Made by a program: the position numbers and the translations under genes
Notes under the pieces: model-generated
Databases searched by the model: none
What the model was told of the DNA's origin: nothing
The model's input: the letters and a program-made list of their open reading frames with translations, nothing else
Shown: positions 53,205 through 56,301 of the stretch, piece by piece
Layout: each line of letters starts with the position of its first letter
How positions within the stretch are numbered: position 1 is the stretch's first letter
Assembly: GCA_017508975.1 (NCBI GenBank)
Contig: JAFWQU010000011.1
Coordinates: forward strand, 1 to 56,301
From: Clostridia bacterium
GTDB lineage: Bacteria > Bacillota > Clostridia > Christensenellales > Aristaeellaceae
Direction: 5' to 3'
DNA: 56,301 bases

Positions 53205-54743
53205 ATGCGGCAGTATGAGACGTTTGAACTGCGCTTCCAGGGCAAGGTGCTCCAGCGGGACTGGTCCGGGGTGGACCTGACGGCGGAGTTCGTGTGGGGA
53301 GACCGGCGGCGGATCGTCAAGGGCTTCTACGACGGCGACGGACAGTACGTGGTGCGCTTTCTGCCGCAGGCCAGCGGCGTCTACACCTGGCGCGTGACCG
53401 GCGCGGTGACGGCGCAGGGCTTCGAGCGCTGTCTGCCCGCGGAGCCGGGCGCGCACGGCCTTGTGCGGGCGGTCGGAACGCATTTTCAGTATGACGACGG
53501 AACCCGCTATTTGCCATTCGGAACCACGGTGTACGCGCTGGCGCACCAGGAGGACGCCCTCGTCGAGGAGACCCTGGAGAGCCTGCGCAATGCGCCCTTC
53601 AACAAGGTGCGCCTGTGCGTCTTCCCCAAGGACTACGACTACAATCACAACGAGCCGCCCTGCTATCCCTTTCACCGGCGGCAGGACGGGAGCTGGGACT
53701 GCGGCCGGCCGGAGCCTGTGTTCTGGAGGCGGCTGGAGGACATTCTGCACCGGATCGGCGCGCTGGGGATCCAGGCGGATCTGATCCTGTTCCACCCCTA
53801 TGATCGCTGGGGTTTCGCGTCGTTCTCCCAGAGGGACAATCTGCGCTATCTCGACTACCTGCTCCGGCGCTTCTCGGCGATCCCGAACCTGTGGTGGTCG
53901 CTGGCCAATGAGTACGACCTGTGCATGGGCAGCAATAGCCTTTCGGACTGGGAGGAGATCGAGCGCGCGGTGGCGGAGCACGATCCCTACGGTCATCTGC
54001 TCTCATGTCACAACTGCTTCGCGCTGTGGGACTTCAGCCATCCGGCGGTGACCCACGCGAGCATCCAGACCCGGGCGCTGACGGAGATCCCGCGCTGGAT
54101 CCACACCTGGGGCAAGCCGGTGGTGATCGACGAGTGCTGCTATGAGGGGAACCTGCCGCACGCCTGGGGGAATATCTCCGGGCGGGAGATGGTGCGCCGT
54201 TTCTGGCGCTGCTGCGCGAGCGGCGCTTACTGCACGCACGGCGAGACTTTCCTGTCGGAAGACGAGGTGCTCTGGTGGGCAAAAGGCGGCAAGCTGAAAG
54301 GGGAGAGCGTGGAGCGGATCGCGTTCCTGCGCTGGATCCTGGAGCGCCTGCCGGGACCGCTGGAACCCCTGACCCAGGGATGGCAGAAGCTGACCGAGAT
54401 GGCGCCGGAGTCGATCGCCCGCGCGGCGGACGCGGTGCCAGACTGGCAGAAGCTCTTCTACCGCAGCGCCGCCCGCATGAGCGACCAGAACCGCTGGGCG
54501 CAGTTGGCCGGGGAGCACATCTGGGCCGCCCACTGCGGGGAGGATGCCTTTCTCTGGTTCAACGACCAGCAGTGCTGCGCCGAGCAGCGCATCAGTCTTC
54601 CCAAGGACAAGCGCTACCGGGTGGAACTCCTGGATCCCTGGGAGATGACGGTGACTCCGCTCGCCGACAGCGTCAGCGGAGACATCACCCTGCGTATGCC
54701 CGGCCGGGAGGATCTCGCGCTGCTGGCGGTGAGGGTTGGGTGA
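53205..54743 (+). CDS. DUF5060/DUF4038 glycoside hydrolase-like protein
   Basis: A 512-residue protein resembling uncharacterised glycoside hydrolases with an N-terminal DUF5060 beta domain (about 1-90) and a TIM-barrel domain of DUF4038 type (about 95-400), plus a C-terminal beta domain (about 430-512). Clan GH-A-like positions are visible: SLANEYD (Asn235-Glu236, likely acid/base) and VVIDE (Glu310, likely nucleophile). There is no signal peptide, so it likely acts inside the cell on imported oligosaccharides. It starts 9 bases after ppa with weak GAGGTG before the ATG, and closes the malQ-glgP-ppa run. Substrate unknown. Confidence 0.8.
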   Translation: MRQYETFELRFQGKVLQRDWSGVDLTAEFVWGDRRRIVKGFYDGDGQYVVRFLPQASGVYTWRVTGAVTAQGFERCLPAEPGAHGLVRAVGTHFQYDDGTRYLPFGTTVYALAHQEDALVEETLESLRNAPFNKVRLCVFPKDYDYNHNEPPCYPFHRRQDGSWDCGRPEPVFWRRLEDILHRIGALGIQADLILFHPYDRWGFASFSQRDNLRYLDYLLRRFSAIPNLWWSLANEYDLCMGSNSLSDWEEIERAVAEHDPYGHLLSCHNCFALWDFSHPAVTHASIQTRALTEIPRWIHTWGKPVVIDECCYEGNLPHAWGNISGREMVRRFWRCCASGAYCTHGETFLSEDEVLWWAKGGKLKGESVERIAFLRWILERLPGPLEPLTQGWQKLTEMAPESIARAADAVPDWQKLFYRSAARMSDQNRWAQLAGEHIWAAHCGEDAFLWFNDQQCCAEQRISLPKDKRYRVELLDPWEMTVTPLADSVSGDITLRMPGREDLALLAVRVG

Positions 54744-54769
54744 GACGGCCTCTTCGTCGCTGGCGTGAC

Positions 54770-54870
54770 ATCTCCTCAGCAAGCTGGGGCAACAGAGAGG
54801 TTCCGCGCCTGCGGGCGCGGCCAGAGGCTTTCCGATCGCCTCTGGACTCTTCGGGTGCACTCTTTTGGAG
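54770..54870 (+). repeat. Dispersed hairpin repeat, copy N (divergent)
   Basis: Core at about 54800-54857. Both stems differ from other copies but stay paired: hairpin 1 CCGCGCC/GGCGCGG and hairpin 2 CCAGAGGC/GCCTCTGG with the same TTTCCGATC loop, then ACTC-TTC-GGGT. Terminal inverted repeats are not recognisable, so the ends are rough. It lies just after the glycoside-hydrolase-like gene. Confidence 0.8.
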
Positions 54871-54945
54871 TATTTGGGTCAGCATTGTGGAATACCAGGA
54901 TCAGCATTGTCTGGTAACCTATGCCGCCCCAGCTTTGCTGGGACT

Positions 54946-55029
54946 TCATAAACCAGTATTGCTTCGAAAATGGTCCTTATTTCTCTGAAAACCCAGTGTT
55001 CTCAAGGCTTCCGGCGTGATCTCGGTCAC
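54946..55029 (-). CDS. Possible 27-codon ORF after recombinase
   Basis: A short frame starting with GTG overlapping the recombinase stop (GTGA) and preceded by AAAAGGA, reading VTEITPEALRTLGFQ. It may be a real small peptide, the stump of a longer gene cut off when the element inserted, or chance. Nothing recognisable. Beyond it the 54744-54945 stretch contains only repeat copy N and a small CCCAGC/GCTGGG hairpin. Confidence 0.3.
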   Translation of the reverse strand: MTEITPEALRTLGFQRNKDHFRSNTGL

Positions 55030-56301
55030 GCCGTTTCCTTTTCCATCAGTTCGCGGATCGGGATGAAACCGATGCCGTTGTACTTGATGTGGACGTGCTG
55101 CACCCGCATCCCGCTGCTCTTGTCCGGCGCGCTGACTTCGATCCGATCGATCAACTCGTGCAGGATGGTGCCGTCCAGGTGGTCGATCTCAATGGCGTGG
55201 TCCTTGATCCGCTGAATGAACTGTTCCAGGGATTCCGCCTGCTTCTCCTGGGCCGCTAGGGATTCCTGGATTTGGATGGCCTCGGCTTCCAGCTGCTTCT
55301 GCTCCGTTTCATAGGCAGCGCTGAGCATCTCGTAGCGATCATTGCTCAAGCGGCCGGCGGCGTTGTCCTCGTAGATCTTCATGAACAGCCGCTCCAACTC
55401 GGCGATCCGCTTCTCGGCCCGGCTTTGCTGACTGCGGAGGCTTCGGATCTCTTCCTGACTTTGCGCTTGGCGCTGTATATACAGGATCTTCCGGAAATAC
55501 TCTTCATGGAAGAGTATGCAGCCGGTCACAGCCTGGATGTGCTTCAGGACGATCTGACTGAGTACGGACTCGCGGATGTAGTGCCCACTGCAGCCGCCTT
55601 TGCGCTTGTTATGATGGGTACTGCAGTCGAAGAACGCCTGGTCGGTCCGACCCGCGCCTGTTGCGCTGAAGTTCATCCGTGCGCCGCAGTCCGCGCAGTA
55701 CACCAGGCCGGAGAATATGGTGCTGACGCCTGTTCTCGTCCGCCGGTGCCGCTGCTGTCGAATCTCCTGCACACGGTCGAAGATGGCTTTCTCAATGATG
55801 GCCTCATGGCTTTCGGGAAACACCGCCTGCTTCTCCTCCGGGTTCTCCCGCTTTTTCTTATCCCAGATCGAGTTCCGGTATGTGCGGAAGTTCACCGTGC
55901 AGCCAGTATATTCACGCCGTTCCAGGATTTTTGTCACCGTGCTGACGCCCCAGAAGCTGGCCTTCTCCGGCGTAGGGCCGGGGGTGTTCAGCCCCTGCCG
56001 CTGTTTGTAGGCGGTGGGGTTCAGGACGCCTTCCGCTGTCAGTTGCGCGGCAATCTGATGGGGACCTCTGCCTTCCATGCACATCCCGAAGATTCGTTTC
56101 ACGACAGCCGCGGCCTCCGGGTCCACAAGCCAGTGCTTCGGATCTACGGGATCCTTCACGTAGCCGTAGGGCACGTTGGATGTCAGCGGGACGCCCCGCT
56201 GGCCCTTCGCCTGGTTGATCGCTCGGATCTTCCGGCTGGTGTCCTTCGCGAAGAACTCATTAAACCAGTTCCGGATGCCGGCCATGTCGTTGCCAACACT
56301 G
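55026..56301 (-). CDS. Large serine recombinase, partial
   Basis: The C-terminal two thirds of a large serine recombinase (TndX/TnpX-like), which cuts and rejoins DNA at att sites of integrative elements. The frame stays open to the right window edge (SVGNDMAGIRNWF), so the catalytic resolvase domain with the serine is beyond the window and the ATG at 56285 is internal. Seen here are the Recombinase domain (GYVKDPVDPKHWLVDPEAAA, then GRGPHQIAAQLTAEGV), a zinc ribbon (YCADCGARMNF, then CSGHYIRESVL) and a coiled coil used for synapsis. It is followed by no clear terminator. It likely marks the end of a mobile element or prophage that extends to the right. Confidence 0.9.
   Translation of the reverse strand, partial: SVGNDMAGIRNWFNEFFAKDTSRKIRAINQAKGQRGVPLTSNVPYGYVKDPVDPKHWLVDPEAAAVVKRIFGMCMEGRGPHQIAAQLTAEGVLNPTAYKQRQGLNTPGPTPEKASFWGVSTVTKILERREYTGCTVNFRTYRNSIWDKKKRENPEEKQAVFPESHEAIIEKAIFDRVQEIRQQRHRRTRTGVSTIFSGLVYCADCGARMNFSATGAGRTDQAFFDCSTHHNKRKGGCSGHYIRESVLSQIVLKHIQAVTGCILFHEEYFRKILYIQRQAQSQEEIRSLRSQQSRAEKRIAELERLFMKIYEDNAAGRLSNDRYEMLSAAYETEQKQLEAEAIQIQESLAAQEKQAESLEQFIQRIKDHAIEIDHLDGTILHELIDRIEVSAPDKSSGMRVQHVHIKYNGIGFIPIRELMEKETA

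Noticed and set aside
1-56301. tRNA and rRNA genes
   Set aside because: I read all spacers and saw no cloverleaf or rRNA sequence; only the SRP RNA and the T-box leader were found.

Overview
The window looks like a chromosomal segment of a GC-rich member of the Clostridia (Bacillota). Supporting signs are a dnaG-rpoD operon, a T-box leader, a small bacterial-type SRP RNA, DapL (diaminopimelate aminotransferase route), VanW and DUF6273 proteins, and strong A/G-rich ribosome binding sites with frequent GTG and TTG starts. The genus cannot be fixed from sequence alone; a gut- or rumen-type Clostridia related to Christensenellales is my guess.

Layout. 0-8.2 kb (minus strand): rmlA, an orphan Spo0B-like sensor kinase, a 70-residue protein, a polytopic GT-C-like membrane protein, an FGGY sugar kinase and a D,D-carboxypeptidase. 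8.3-18.1 kb (plus): a compact run rbgA-rnhB-yraN-giant GT-C fusion-ydcF-radC-ydcF2-rsmG-epimerase, with several 4-bp start/stop overlaps. 18.2-28.7 kb (minus): mfd, the SRP RNA, then the macromolecular-synthesis operon dnaG-rpoD-trmK-Nif3 family-zinc-ribbon protein, and a dGTPase-like gene. 28.8-36.4 kb: secG, yebC, a T-box controlled aminotransferase-tyrS-yigZ operon whose specifier reads UAC (Tyr), a VanW protein and a DUF6273 protein. 36.6-40.7 kb (plus): a fused FeoA-FeoB iron transporter with its Cys-rich partner, a hydrolase and a secreted protein. 41.1-45.4 kb: an accessory-looking patch with a flavodoxin, three acetyltransferase genes (one a double-domain fusion), an aminoglycoside-phosphotransferase-like gene and a P-loop kinase. 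45.5-48.6 kb (minus): dapF-dapL and an unknown two-gene membrane module. 48.8-54.7 kb (plus): malQ-glgP-ppa-glycoside-hydrolase-like gene. The right edge carries a large serine recombinase whose catalytic domain runs off the window.

The most unusual signal is a dispersed intergenic repeat present in at least 14 copies. A full copy is about 140 bp, has terminal inverted repeats of about 14 bp (consensus GATACCAATCTCAG), and carries a core of two strong hairpins plus a small third one. Copies vary in stem sequence and length, but the changes are usually matched on both arms, so the structure is kept. The copies lie at gene boundaries, often within a few bases of a stop codon, and three lie directly upstream of mfd, dnaG and the phosphotransferase gene. 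No transposase for it is seen here; a non-autonomous mobile element (MITE-like) with a structured, probably transcribed core is the best reading.

Start sites were chosen from ribosome binding sites, overlaps and, in several cases, promoters with consensus -35/-10 boxes. Many long open frames on the strand opposite to real genes, and N-terminal extensions that read through the repeat, were discarded.
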